From the NCBI RefSeq assembly GCF_000499845.2, contig NC_023754.2, forward strand, positions 18,664,111 through 18,728,110: a DNA stretch of 64,000 nt, written 5' to 3'. Below, in pieces: positions 1-13,721 of this stretch. The translations under genes and the position numbers were made by a program. The stretch comes from Phaseolus vulgaris. Lineage: Eukaryota > Streptophyta > Magnoliopsida > Fabales > Fabaceae. The notes beneath the pieces are model-generated. The model ran no database searches. It was not told the DNA's origin and saw only the letters and a list, made by a program, of their open reading frames with translations. Each line of letters opens with the position of its first letter. The stretch's first letter is position 1.

Positions 1-3000
1 AAATATGTTTTATTAGGATAATGGCAAGAAATTAGTCATAGGAGCAGAAATATATATACATAAACCAATCAGCATGACAGCCATTTTATGAAATAATGTA
101 AAATTACAGAATTGAAATACCATACCATTCATGTGCCACTGATAGAGCACCACAGTGGCTATACAAATGCAACAGCAAGATCTTGTATTGTGACACATAT
201 CTGATTAAAGACAAGGAGGAGTAAGAAACTGAGAAAGTCAACAATGCACTGTATCATTACCAATGGCAACATTCATTGGTTCACAAGTCAAAAGCTAACA
301 TGTATCTATAGCTAACCTTGGAGTGATAAACTCAATCATTCTAATACAAGAAATAATATAAATGGGAAAGATCTAGTTCAGGAAAAAAAGTTCTAAAGCA
401 AAAATCATAGTAATACTAACTTGAAAATTGAGACAAATCCTAGAAATCTTGATATTAAATTGTAAATGATAAGCTGAATTATAAATTTTTTTCACACATC
501 ATATAGTTACAATTTCACTTTCCCAAATGTGATACTTCACAATATTATTATTACTGTATTATTGAGCATGGATAAAAAACTAGTATAATAACATATAAAG
601 GCACAAAAATGAACTGTTCAGATATAGCCCAAGAACACAACTCCATTGAAGTGTTTTCTCAAGTTAATACATTTTTCATGGGATTCCAAGATATAAGGCA
701 AACAATCATCCCGACCTTCGTATTGCCAAACCGAATTCCAAAACCATAACTGCCTCAAACAAATAACCAACGTTCTTGGTACGCCAGAATAACTATACAA
801 AAAAATAGCAGAAGAGGTGAATAATAGTCAGACAATTGTATAAATATTTGAAATGTTAAAAATCAGCTGATGTATATTTCTAAACCATGACAATGAGTAG
901 CAATGTTACATTATAGCACACTAGAATCCTACAATTCAAAAGCAAACTGAAGAATTTAAATTGAGAAAATAAATAATTTAGTGCTTTAAATTCTGTTACC
1001 ATACTTGGTTACATTATTTTTTAGAGAAAAAAAAATCTAGAGATGAATAGAAGACTCAGGTTTAGAATGAATACAACATGGGAAACTCCTAAAAAGTTAA
1101 AACCAAGTTCTATGTTAAATTGAGCATGTAAGCCCATATTAGTACTAAAGCCATAATTGGATTCTTTTAAAACAACAAATATCAGTAAAGAAAATTAGTA
1201 AGTTACAACTTACAAGAGCAGAGGATAAAATATCAAGTTACAACTTGATACCAAATTGGCAAATCATTTCTGATATAAGAACTTGATACATCAAATAAGA
1301 AATAGTTGGTCAATCTTTCTGCTTATTCTACATTGACAACAACAACCTTGACACCTAACATAAAAATCTCTTTGTATGTCTCCCTTCCCCTCCGGTACTC
1401 CCAGCCCCCACCCAAAAAAACTAGGAAAATATGAAGATTCATAAGTCAACAAAAAGAATTAAAACCATAATAAGAATAGAATACCTTCACTTTTCTTTCA
1501 GTGTGCATTACAAAAAATAAATTTAATAAAACATACCTGGACCAAAATGCTGCTTGTCATTGAAAGCAGCTCTTCACCATGTGTTCCCTCCTGTGGATCC
1601 AAATCTTTTGAAAGTGGAAGGTTTGTGCAATACATTTCAAACATTTGAACACAAGAGGCCTCAAGATCTGAGACAAGTTTAGAAGAGGTTGCATCCATTA
1701 CATTACACACTTAAAATATGAAGGACAGACTATGAACTCAAATCTGGAGAACATTGTTTCCACTGACAGAACAAAAAAGAAAGAAAACAACATTGGAATA
1801 AAATAATTAGGAAGGAGTCATTATGATAGTGGGAGAAAATAATGCACAACATGGAGATCAATTTCAACAAATAGTACGCTTTTAATCAAAAGATATGTAC
1901 AAGCTTGGAAGTGAATTAAACCAACTAGACAATGAGTCTGCTCTGCATGGGCAGGAGAAGCAAACATGAAAGAAGGCCTGCACTTTAAAAATGCAAAAGA
2001 AAAATAAAAAGGAGAGTGCAGCATATTCTGACACTTGAAACACAAAAGGAAGTTTGACAAAGTTTATAATACTACTGATAATAAATAAATTTTATATATC
2101 TTAAAGATATACTAAAACTGTTAGGTGTATCAAACAATAATTTCTCCAGTTCATTCAAATAATCCTTTGGGCTAGAGGATCAAATACATGCTCACTCATT
2201 AAAGCATGACAGACAAAAGGATTAAATTGCTAACATTTGATTATAATAGAGGATCTAACACTGAAAGACAACTTCCCTAAAAGCTTAATTTGTAAGGTGA
2301 GAATGCAGACATGGTTTATATCTCTAACAGGACAATGAGAAGATTTTAAAAAATTAACGCATTTAAGTTACTATACAACACCCACCCTTTGCACAAGATG
2401 TGGACATGTTCCCTAGCAATAATTGTTTAACTTTGAAAAAGCTTATAGACAGCCCAAGAGCCTTGATTGGTGGAGCTGACAAAGTGTCCCGAGCTTTCAT
2501 CAACTTCTCCAAAAGTTCTGTCCTCAGATCAGCAGTGAGCACTTCAACAAACATTTCAACATCGGAAATAAAGCAGCCCAAGTGACCAAACCTACGAAAA
2601 ATTAAGCAGAGTTCTTACACGGAAAAATTGTAAAAGTTTCACTTTTACAAGCATAACTTTAAATGTAAAAGGGACAACATTACTAAAAAATAATAATTAA
2701 TGCAGAGCTAGTTAAACCTAAAACTGAAAATCACATGTTAAAACCTATTAGAAAGAAGGAAATGGCACAGAATTGAAACATATCTTTAAACAGAATAAAA
2801 GTAATGCAGACAAAAAGAAACCAAAAACAGAGTTTCCACACTTCACAATTATTAAACAAACTAAATTCCATTGATTTTTTCCCCAGTATAGACAATATCA
2901 AATGTCATTCCTGGAAAGCACTTTAGATGCATGATATTCAAGAAGAAAATTAAGAAATCATAGGAATGATAACTTATGCACCATTAGGTACCTGCAAAAG

Positions 3001-6000
3001 TATTGCACAATGCCATCCATTACATTTTCGTCATTTCTTCTCCCACGCATATGCTTTCTTCGCTCAATTTCTATAGTTGCCAGGTATGGACACCTTATCA
3101 AGTTATTAACAGTATCTGCCAGCAACTTCTGTACACATGCTGATGCAATTGATATTTGACTGTCAAACTGCATTCATATAGTAGTTTGTAATTATTCAAA
3201 AATCAAATTCCACAAAAATAATCAATGGCCCCTCTATGCATAAATTATTTTCATAAATAAAGACCACCACAGACTAAACATTCACCTCTTCCTCTGTCAA
3301 GTGTGAGACTTCGCAATTGACAAACTTTGGGGGGTGAACTGGATCATCAAAAGCCTCATCACACCAAATACTGTCATCTTCTAACAAACAGCCTAGGAAA
3401 TGAAGGAAACCCTCCCAGTCATCAGGGCTGCCAAATGATGAAACAACATCAATGAAAGAAAAAAAATGGGGAACAAAAAGTAAAAGACATGCAGAAAGGA
3501 ACCCATGAATGACTTTATTTCAGGAAACACAATTTAAAATCACTTCATAACTACATTGGCAAGTCAGCTAGATCTTAGAGTACAACATAACATATCATGC
3601 TTGATAAACATTAATAAGGAAACAAGAATAAAGAACAATTGAAAGCCAAACGAACAGTTTACAATTTCTGTGCTACAATTGGAAATTAATATCTTGGAAA
3701 TAGAAAACAAAATAGTAATCAAGTGTGCTTCACTGCCAGTGACATAATACAGTTTACAATTTCTGTGCTAGAATTGGAAATTAATATCACGGAAATAGAA
3801 AAAAAAATAGTAATCAAGTGTGCTTCACTGCCAGTGACATAATAAGAGTTCATATCGTGGACAGCAGTCAAGCTTTGGGACTTCTGTAGCCTATATGCCA
3901 TAGGCATTAAGCAATTCAGACCCCACCTTCCTACTACTAGTCCATAAGTTTACCACTAAAGACCTGACTGACAATAAACATTAAACTATATAAAAGTAGA
4001 TGATAACCAAAAAGAAAAAGAAGCTAGAATAGATATAATAGTTAAAAGCTTATTCCAAATTCAATTTTTAGCATACTTTACATACATTGTGTCAATGACT
4101 TGATACAACCAATACCACTTTTATCCATTAACAACAACTACCACCAGTGAACAATGTGGTTTTTTATTTTTTGTATAAACAATAAGGGCAAAACCCAGGC
4201 ATACCATAGCTCTAGAATTTTGTGAAAGATATCAGCCGCTGCAGTGTAGTCACATCCCTGAGCCAGAAGTCTCCCCTGTCAACTTAAAGTCAAAGTATAG
4301 AAGTTGATAAGAGAAATCAAGTAAGAAAAAAAAATAGTTCTGATTTCTGTTGATTTTTTTCTATTTTATAAATGATAATATTGGAATTGAAAGGGAAAAA
4401 AAAAAACGTAAAGCAGGATAAGATAAAACAATACTGAAAAGTAAAATTGAAGTCAGAAAACAGTTTTTCATTCCTCTGCAGGTCAAACAGGGAAAAATTG
4501 AAAGAAAAAAATGGAAATTAAATTCTATAAAATATATGTCTAATTAGAGAGAAACTTCTTTAAATTTACAGAAAAATGTATTTCACATAAAATTATATAA
4601 CAATAAAAAACTAGACTAATTATAAGCACACGCCTATTTCAAAAAAAAAATCTTTGGAAGTGTACCAAATTGGAACACTTCATGGAAAAAGAAGGGATAT
4701 TTTACAGCATTAAAAGCTTTTTCATTAGCGCAATCTATTTTTACGGGGAATTCTACAAGCTTTTTCTGTAACAAATACAAACTTTAGAATAATTTCATGT
4801 GACTGAGACCACATAAAGCCATCAAAACAAATACAAACCTAGCACAAAGCAAGTTAAATTTCCCTTTGGCTTGATTCAATTAATTTAACTTTCAATACAG
4901 TTAAAAGGGTACAAAAGACTGATTCTTATGGTGTGTTTTCCACTGCAGCATACTCCTATATTATTATGTCCATTGGAAGTTAATGCTTCTTCTAAGGCCA
5001 AACATTCCATGGGGACAAAACTACCTAATAGGATTAATTCTGACATTTATCAGTTTTGTAGATTTAGCAAAGCTCTGACTCCTCATATACGTCTGATGAG
5101 TTTCACAATTGAGACCCATATATATTTTTTCCTAGAATCCTTGAAAATGACGCACTCTCAATTTTAAAACCAAGTTTGAATCTAAAAATGAACTTCTGTA
5201 CTGATTTTAATTTCTGAATAGACATTTGAAAAAGAGTTTGCCTTGAAGCGGGTCAGTTTCCAAATATTAAATCATGATAATACCAAACAGAATGGAACAT
5301 TATTGAACATACTAATTTGCACTATTATTACTTTCCACTACATCAAACCAAAGAGGAGCAACATACATGTACCAATATCCCCTTAATTTAACTGGATGAC
5401 CATTTATACTCAACAAATAATATATGAATTCAGAACATAAACCCTAAACAGAAATTCGAAAGCACAAAGAGAACTATTGAGATTACCTGCATCCGTAGCT
5501 TATCAACTTCAATCATCAACAGTGATCCCAAGTTCCCAGACAGAATTTCCATGGCATCTCCAAACTTACCTTGCCGTTCCAATATAGAAATGTAGATCAT
5601 AAGAGCTGTAACCAATTTCAAAAATTTAAAACACGTACACATGATATACTTGATGACACAAGGAAGACTAATGGTTGATCATAATAGATAAGAAAGAATG
5701 AAGGTAGGGCATTCCTCTTCAAGAAAGGGTTTATAGTGACTTTTTCATCTTTCTTCATAACACTAATTAGTGTTCAATTCAAGATTCTACTATTTCTTGG
5801 AATTTTCACTTTTTACTACTTAAATGATAAGGAATCCTTTGAGTTGGAGTCCATTTTGAGTCTTGACTTTGTTATTATCTTGTCCAGATAAAAAGAAAGT
5901 GGTCTCTTGAGCCTTCTATGGTTTCATAGTGAAAATCATTCATCCAGAAAGTGGGAAGTCTAAAGCTCCCTCTTGATAAACCTATTTCAAAGTCTACAGC

Positions 6001-9000
6001 TCCTCTAAGGTCAAGCTTTATTTGAACAGTTCCCCATAATAGAATTATTAATACCATAAAGAATTCAGAGAAACTGAGAGAAAAAGGAAAATTAAGTCTT
6101 ACTAAAATGTAAAATTGAATAAACTACACAAGAGAGCTAACAACACAGTTATATATACATAGGAATAGCTTGAGCTACATGCTAGATCTAAGACCAACTA
6201 ACTCTAACTGCCTTAACAGAACAACAACTGGCAAACCCAACTGACTCCAACAGTCATAACAGAATCATAGTTGGCTAACAAACTCCGACAGAATAACTTG
6301 GGCTACAAGATAGACCTAACTCCAGCTGTAAACACAGAATGACAACATGGATAACCCAGCTAAGTCCAACTGTTATATGACAGTTGGCTAACTAACTCTG
6401 ACTAATTGCTGACTCAGCAATCTAAAGTATACTCTGTTAATACACAAACCCCTGTGTTACAATGTTGTTTCATTGAATTGTCAGGAGTGTCACGGGCTGC
6501 TGATCTGTATGTTAAAAAAGCCAAACATTTCTTGCGAAGTGCAGTATTAGCTTATGCTACGAGTTAGAGCATTTGGTTGGAATGAGCAACTTTGGGTTAA
6601 GACAAGGTGTTTGGCTTCTACTTTATGTAAAGTTGGTGGTTTAGTTATAGAGGTTTCACTCAAAGATATGTGTACATGCTGGGTATCTTTGCTAAATTGA
6701 TGATTTTATCTCTTTTGTTTGTATTTTCATTCCTTAAGAGGATATCTTATTCTCAATTTTGTGTTCTCTTCTCCTTTAATCTAGATGAATTAATTTTTAT
6801 CAAAATAACTAATAGCATTAGAAGATAAGAAAAAAAATAAGATCACCTTCTGGGTCATGTAAGCTATGTGAAGCAACATGTTTCTTAAGTAAGCCTTCAG
6901 CTAAAAATAAAAGCTTGTTTTCTCCACCGCCACAAAGTACCTATGAATAGCCAAGTTCCCATAAAATAAGTAAATAAAATGTTTTCTAAGCGAATAAATA
7001 TCAAGCCCAACAACATGAATAATTTAATATATCTGAAAGAAAAGTAGAAACAATGATACATTAATGAACTATTGTTTTTGAAAATTTCATAAGGAACCTA
7101 GATGCATAAGGCACAACATGTTTTAAAGCCAAGTTACAAACAAGTAGCACAATGGCAATTAGAATTTTTCCTTAATGTTATCCAACAAATATTGATATCA
7201 TCAACTACAAGTTCCCTACTCAAAACCATCTTATTGCAACATAGTAAATCTAATGTATGAAATTGATGGTTATTGTTTCAAATATCTTTAGTCGGATATT
7301 ATTTGCAATCCAGGAAATGTAATATGACAAAGTTCATAACTGAATCACAATTACAACTCTGTATGACAGATATGCTTATACAGTCTCATCATGAATGAGA
7401 CCAGAACTTGAACCTGAAACCACAGATCAACTGTTGAGCTACTGCAATCAGCAGCAATATTGATCTGCAGTCTGGTGACAGACATCCCTTCATATCAACA
7501 CAAGCTTTGTGTAAAACATCTTAAAACTAGATTGCAAAGGAGTTATGTAAAAATGTCTGATGCAAATTAGAAATTTTATGCACTACATAACTTTTTTTCC
7601 CTGGACTTTGCATGTTACTTGAAGAATTACGTACTAGCAAATGAGCAGCAAAGAAACAAAAGAATACTGTCTTTTTAAGCACATACTTAATCACAACTAC
7701 TATGAAAAAGAAAAAGAAAAAAGGAAAAAAATCAACAGTTAATTAAACCTAGGTCCATTCTTAAAAGAACAACAGAAATGAAAAAAAAAACTAGAATATA
7801 GGCCAGCACAAACTGTAAAGAAACCAACTAATTACTAATGTACTGGCAGTGATCATGACATTCTAAATATACTTTCCTTTCTTATTTATCCGTCATATAC
7901 ATTTCACTTTCTGGTCATGTTTATTCCATCTAAACTGATAGTGCATTGAAATAAACTCTTTTAAAGATACTGCAAAAGATAATTTGTTTAAAAGTGAACT
8001 GGGGAGAACCTGTAATTGGATGCTACAAACTGCCCAAAGAAGAAATCTTTCTTCTCCAACAAGCTTGTACATTTTGATAGCTGTCTGCCAATTAGACAAT
8101 AGCAAATCGTAAGTTGTAAAAACAAATAAAATATAAAACATAAATAGACATTCACACATACAAATACAAACCTGTTGTTGCTTCACAAACGAATACTCTC
8201 GAACATAGCAGTTAAACAGCCCCATCATTAGTTCCAAGTTACCCGGAAATTTACTACAGGCATGTTCATAACACTCAGTGGCCAAGTCCACTGCTCAAAC
8301 ACAAACTCGAGTCAACCAACACACACATAACCAATGTATCAAAAACCATGTTTATTTGTTAGGTTTAAATATGTTCTAGGTCCATGTAATTTATCCACTT
8401 TTTCATTTCCATTTTTTTCAATAATCCCTGTAGTGTCTTTTTTGCATTATTCATCGTTGTTACTTAGTTGTTGTCAAAAATTACTTTAGAGACCACAATT
8501 TCTATTTTATTCCCGCTAATAAAGCTAGTACTTATTACTTAAGTCCCTGACTTTTTAGGCATCTGATTTAACACAGCTAAGCAACGGCATGGAAAAAGCC
8601 ACAAATTCGAACATTACAGGGATTATTAAAACACAATTTTAAAAGGAATAAAATCAAAATGTAGGCAGATTGCAAGCATTAAGAGAAAATTTAAGTCTAT
8701 TTGTTACGAAGAATCAAAATTAGTAAGTTCAACGAACAAAACAATATCTCGAAGCTCTGGCCAGTTCAATCTCTACTTTCAATTTTAAAACATTGTACGC
8801 AACATAAACATTAATTATAGCACAAATAAGCAAGAGAAACAAATAAAAGACACTAACAGTGATCCAATCGCTGAAACACAATCTGAAGCGTGCTGAGAGT
8901 GAGATCGTCCATCAGCATAGAATCGTTCGCGTAGAGAAGCTCCTTGGCGTTGACCGCAACGGAGAAGGCCTCGTCAAGCTTCCCCATCCGTTCCACCACG

Positions 9001-9252
9001 AGCGCTTTGAGAGACTGATTGGAAAAGCAGGAGCACGAAGACAACGTGAGTTGGAAAACAACGAAGAATGAATGCCGTGAAGGTGATGATGATTAGGGTT
9101 CTTACGAGAGTGTAGGGGGAATTAGGGTACTTAGCGAGGAGCGCGGTGACGTGCTTGAGAGCGTTCTTAAACTGGCGAGAATCAATTGCGTCCCATATTG
9201 GACGAACCTTGCGCTCTGGAATGCCGCCGGCTATGCTGAACTTGGATGCCAT
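1..9252 (-). CDS. NAA25: N-terminal acetyltransferase B auxiliary subunit (NAA25), 5' part
   Basis: Auxiliary (ribosome-anchoring) subunit of the cytosolic NatB complex, which works with catalytic NAA20 to acetylate N-termini starting Met-Asp/Glu/Asn/Gln. Twelve exons are visible, all with GT/AG borders and a continuous frame: 9252-9106, 9014-8858, 8290-8172, 8084-8010, 6940-6847, 5605-5487, 4275-4205, 3427-3286, 3167-2992, 2591-2386, 1709-1537 and 792-716. They encode about 518 residues, roughly half of the usual ~1000. The N-terminus carries the family signature [16 protein letters not shown], followed by TPR-like helical repeats (e.g. [20 protein letters not shown] in exon 3). The remaining exons lie left of the window; 1-715 reads as intron. 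ATG at 9252 fits the plant family start. Introns are long, and the one at 5606-6846 carries transposon-like debris. Identity is by remembered alignment with the Arabidopsis orthologue and is strong. Confidence 0.95.
3654..3843. repeat. 95-bp tandem duplication in NAA25 intron
   Basis: Two adjacent 95-bp copies (3654-3748 and 3749-3843), both starting ACAGTTTACAATTTCTG, differ at only about four positions. They lie within the intron between the exons at 4205-4275 and 3286-3427, so the coding sequence is untouched. The few differences suggest a fairly recent duplication. Confidence 0.9.
5750..6800 (-). mobile_element. Possible LTR-retrotransposon debris in NAA25 intron
   Basis: On the minus strand, 6480-6060 looks like part of a Ty1/copia-type LTR: a run of GTTAG-rich sequence, a TATATATAA box near 6155, then a CT-rich stretch. 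TGGTATTAATA at 6057-6047 could be a degenerate primer-binding site (the plant copia consensus begins TGGTATCAGAG). Further inward, 6046-5750 has no intact coding frame. 6480-6800 is different, unassigned sequence. No second LTR or target duplication was found, so the call is tentative. Confidence 0.3.
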
Positions 9253-10234
9253 TGGAATGAATTGAAGGTTCCAGAGGTGAGTGTGAGTGATGGTTTCCGC
9301 TTCGTCGAATCGTCACGAACAACGCAGAGAGAAAGGGAAGATTAGTTGTGCACCGAAGAGCAAAACCTAACCAAGACACGAAAAACTGAAACTGAAACTA
9401 CAAGCAAACTGAAACTACTAGCTTATGGGCTTGGATTAGGATAGCCAAGGTTCTTAAGAGAACTGGAAGTGGACTTCACTACTATACTAAAGATAACAAC
9501 ATATTACTATAACATTTTTATATAAATAGTTTTTTAATATCATCGCTTAATATTTTATTTCTTTTTCTACGTTTCATTCTCTCTTCTTCTTCTTTTTTAT
9601 CTCCTCTTCTAAATAATTATCAAATCTTATTCTAAATAATTATCAAATCTTATACTAAATAATTAATTGTTATAGGGTTATTTAAGAGCGAGAGTGGATA
9701 ACTTTTGTTTTTAATTTTATTAAAAAAAATAAGTTGGACAACTTTTTCCCATTTGGTGCAATGCAGCAAAATTGGATAATTTGTTTATATTTGTTGTAAT
9801 GAGGAAAAAAAAAATTTATCAAAAAAGTAATTAGACACTTAATAAAGAAATGCACGTGTATTAGTGTAATTATAATTTTTTTTACATGGTTTTATTTTTT
9901 AAAAATATATGTTAATCTTACTATATTTTGCGTTATTTGACTCATTATATTCTAATTTGAAATCGGCCGATGGAGCCCAATTTGACTCGTTACTACTAAA
10001 CACCCCCCTCCCCCCAAATCACAAAATACTCCAAACTATGTCATTGCCTCTCTTTTTTTTGGACTAACTTTGCTAGAAATTCAAGTGTGTGGTTAGAAAA
10101 AGAAAATTATTTGAGCTAATTTTAGGATTTATTTTTAAAAAAGTAATGGGTATAGTTAGAAAAAATGGAGTTGTTTTTAGAAACTTTCGTCAATTTGTAA
10201 TTATGGATTGGAAAATAGATTGAGTTGTTTTTTT
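9253..10234. other. Upstream region of NAA25, AT-rich
   Basis: 9253 to about 9420 is the likely 5' untranslated and core promoter region of NAA25, less AT-rich than the rest. Beyond that lies AT-rich DNA with a short repeated phrase (AATAATTATCAAATCTTA, twice near 9611-9650). No gene or RNA was recognised. Confidence 0.5.
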
Positions 10235-10601
10235 GGGTGTTTCTCCCTGCACCCCATCATTCTCGGAAAAGATCATTTGCTCCTTTTAAAAATATTTCTG
10301 GATTACTCTTTCTAGAATATTTCTCGCACGTACTTTTCATAACATATTTTATGAATTTGGATTTATCATTTTGAAAATTAAAAAAAATTGTGTTCTGGAA
10401 AGAATATTCTAAAGTGATTTTTTTTCTTCCAAATTTTATATTCTGAAAACACACTTTGCTTATGAAACTCCTATCATGAAAACACTTTTTCTTACAGAAC
10501 TCTTATTCTGAAATCACCCAAAACTATCAAGGATAATTATGGTATTTCAAAAAATGTACGAGTGCAGGAAGAAAAATGTAGGGGTACAGAAAGAAATACC
10601 C
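10235..10601. mobile_element. TIR element (MITE), possibly Mutator-like
   Basis: The left end GGGTGTTTCTCCCTGCACCC and the reverse complement of the right end, GGGTATTTCTTTCTGTACCC, match over about 20 bases. The element is 367 bp with no coding capacity. Flanks TTGTTTTTT (left) and TTGTTTTCT (right) could be a 9-bp target duplication, which would fit a Mutator-like MITE, although T-rich flanks make this weak. A second copy of the terminal motif sits just inside the right end (GTGCAGGAAGAAAAATGTA near 10562). Confidence 0.6.
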
Positions 10602-10859
10602 TTGTTTTCTTGTTCTTTTAAAACTGCATTGAAAAACTTAAATTATGATTTGAAATAGTTTGAAACACCAAATATAAAATAAATTACTCATAAGTTGACT
10701 TAAAAAGTAATTTAAATATGCTATAATCATTATAACATTATTTTCTTAAAATCATTTTAGGATAACTATGTTTTTAAAAGATATCAGTTGAACAAATATA
10801 AAATAAAACAATAAATTAATGTAAAATTTAAAATAATACGTTAAATAACTAAAAATGTT

Positions 10860-12450
10860 ACCTACGGATAAAATTTTTATTTAAAAAATAACTAAAAATA
10901 TTATTAATATTTATAATATTAATATTAATAATATTAATATTAATAATATTATTATTATTAATATTTATAATACTTATAATATTAATAATATTAAAAAATT
11001 GTTACATACGGAAAAAATATGTAACTTATCTCAAATTTAATTAAAAATAACTATAAATATTTGGAAAATAATTGTGATTAATAATAATAAAAATAGGCAT
11101 AAATAATAATTGTAAATAATAATGGGAAATAATAATGTGTTGCAAGGGAGTTGGTTGTCGAAGCAACGCCTCGTGAAGGCTCGAGTAGCATGATTCCTTA
11201 ATTGAGCAAGTTACATGGGGGTCAGCCAAAGTTCGATGAGAAGTTAGAGTACATTCGTGCTCAACAGTAGAGTCATGGAACACCAACAATTCATGAGGTT
11301 GTTCGAGTGAGAACGAAATCCCTCACTGGATTTTATATGTGAGTTATATGTTGAAGTTAATCCCCCACTTCTAGTTGCACTTGGACGACAAATAAAGGGA
11401 GGATTAACCATCCATGGTGTCCCTTTACAGTTGACTAGTGGTTGATGAAGCTCAAGATGTTGGTGCTCGAGTGCCTTTACCAAATACAAAGGTTTAATTG
11501 GTGGAAGAGGTTGTAGGTACATTTTTAGCTTGACCTACACATTTGGTCACAGTAGTATCAACACGATCACATGTATTATTTTCTATTTAGTTATTAATTG
11601 TTATAATTTCTATCAATGTTAAATTAGCACTTTTTCTTTGTTTACGATTATGCCCATCGTGGTAAGTAAGTTATGGGAACACCTGTTACGAAGTCGATAT
11701 TATTGTTGTTCTTTTGTACATTTTTTTACCAAACACATTGGAGGATGTTGGGGGAACCTCCATGTTAAATATTTTAAAGATACAACTATGGGCATGTAAG
11801 TCATTTTATGTCTATGCCTTTTATATTATAATACTTGTATTTAACTTATAATTCATTGTGTAGGTCCATGCACAAATTGAGTGTGGAGCAAGACAAATCA
11901 AAATTATATGAATTTCTTAAGTCTTAATACACAAAGGTCTAGATCTAAAACATGGATGAGTGACTCCTAAATGCATATTTACTTTAGTCCATATATTGAA
12001 GGTTTAGTTTTTTAACTTGTATTTTTTTAAATTATGATAATATAACTAATTCTTTGTCATTCACCATAGGTCCAATTAATTGATTGTAATTATTCTTAAA
12101 GATTACTTAGTAGTGTGGTTTTGTTCACTCCAAAAAAACCTAGTCAGAAAATTCAAAGCTTATTACAAGGGTAAATTTTACATTTTTCATTATAATGCAA
12201 GTATAAGTGTATTTGGTCTAACATATATCTTTGATTTAATTAGAGTGGTAGTTGACACAAGATTTTAAGTGGAAGGAGTAGAAAAGGTAAAAATGGTCAT
12301 TACAATTTATGTACCTTAAGGTTGTGCATCTTTTAATACGTACAATAATTATTTTATGTTCAAGTTGTATGAGATTATTTGTTGTCACTCTTTTTTTCAT
12401 TTTAGTGTAAAAAGTAAGTAGATTCGTTTGAATGTGGCTACTATACAAAA
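10860..12450. mobile_element. Degenerate transposon-like region with ATT tract
   Basis: Starts with GTTACCTACGGATAAAATTT, runs through an ATT/AAT tract at 10880-10995, then GTTACATACGGAAAAAATAT. After that, 11140-11530 has more balanced composition and short decayed reading frames but no intact domain I can name. 11530-12450 is also open only in short pieces. The motif plus ATT tract resembles the region at 41590-42530, which suggests the same element family, perhaps En/Spm-like. Confidence 0.35.
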
Positions 12451-13674
12451 TATACGAATGAGAGTCAATTTTGGGTATGCATCACTGACTCCTGAATAAA
12501 AGTAACATATTTAAACATAACTGATTTGTATTTTATCTTTATAATGACTGCGTAATCACATGTACAAAATGTTTCAGGTCTTCAATAATCAATATTCGAT
12601 GTTCCAATATGACATATCTAAAAGTTGAGAAAACAATGAACTACTGTCATGCTCTGGCATAAATAATATAGTTTTATTTGTTTGTTTTGAAATTTTTTAG
12701 ATTAGATTAAATGATTTTGTATAAAAAATTTAGTCCAAACGTCTATCTATTAATCAATTTTTTTAAAAAAAATCAAAATTTATATAAATAAACATATGAA
12801 CCAACATAAATTTTGGATATTCTTAGCTTCTTCTATTACAAAATTATGTTTTTTTATTACATCGAAACTCGACTAGAAATTAAGTTAAGCATAATTTTAC
12901 TTAATCATATACTTCCACCTTAAACTATTAAAAAATACTCTAAATAACATAGGTAAAAGTGGTTATATGGATTAAAATAGTTGGAGATAATATATATTAA
13001 TTATTAAGAATTTGGTATCTCCATTTTATTTGATTGGTGCATGCACCATCTAAAATATGCATATGCATGGATTGTTATACAACCTAATTTATCTATCTAG
13101 GAGCAAGAGCTAGTGTTTAATATTAGATTTGATTGGATACTAACCCACTCGTGGATACAAATCATAACCACAATTTATATATAACTTTTGCCAGTTAACA
13201 TCAATGCTTAAAACTGATCTCGATCTCGATCTTCGTTCTCCAAGATCCCATTCAATGTTTCGAAACATGAAGCAATGCTTACAAAATTATATTTCGATTT
13301 GGTAGTTGCAATAACATCCCAAGGAACTTCAGGTAAACCTTTACTCAACATGCAAAACCATATCAAACATCTATATAATCTCACCCAAAATAAACCATCT
13401 CATGTCACAATACTTGGATATCAATTTCTACTCTTTTGTTCAACTGTTTCATCAAAGTATCAACATTTTTATTTAGTTTTAATTTTAGCAAAATATAATG
13501 TCATTTCACTCTTTTATTAATGAGTGTTATACCAAACTCTTCCTGCGTTTCTAATTATTATACTATTTGGTGTAATTTATAAAAAAAAATGTCAGTAAAA
13601 TATGCTAGTGTGGAAGTAGAAAAAAATAGGAGGATTGTGTGCAATATTATCAAACTTTAGAGAATGTCAATTAT

Positions 13675-13721
<47 letters not shown>

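Noticed and set aside
601..800. Continuation of the NAA25 exon beyond 716 (open to about 618 in a shifted frame)
   Set aside because: The frame after 716 does not match NAA25 and a good donor (AAG/GTCGG) is present; family alignment stops exactly there.
13275..13520. 81-codon frame as a gene
   Set aside because: No homology signal, AT-rich, no promoter or splice evidence.
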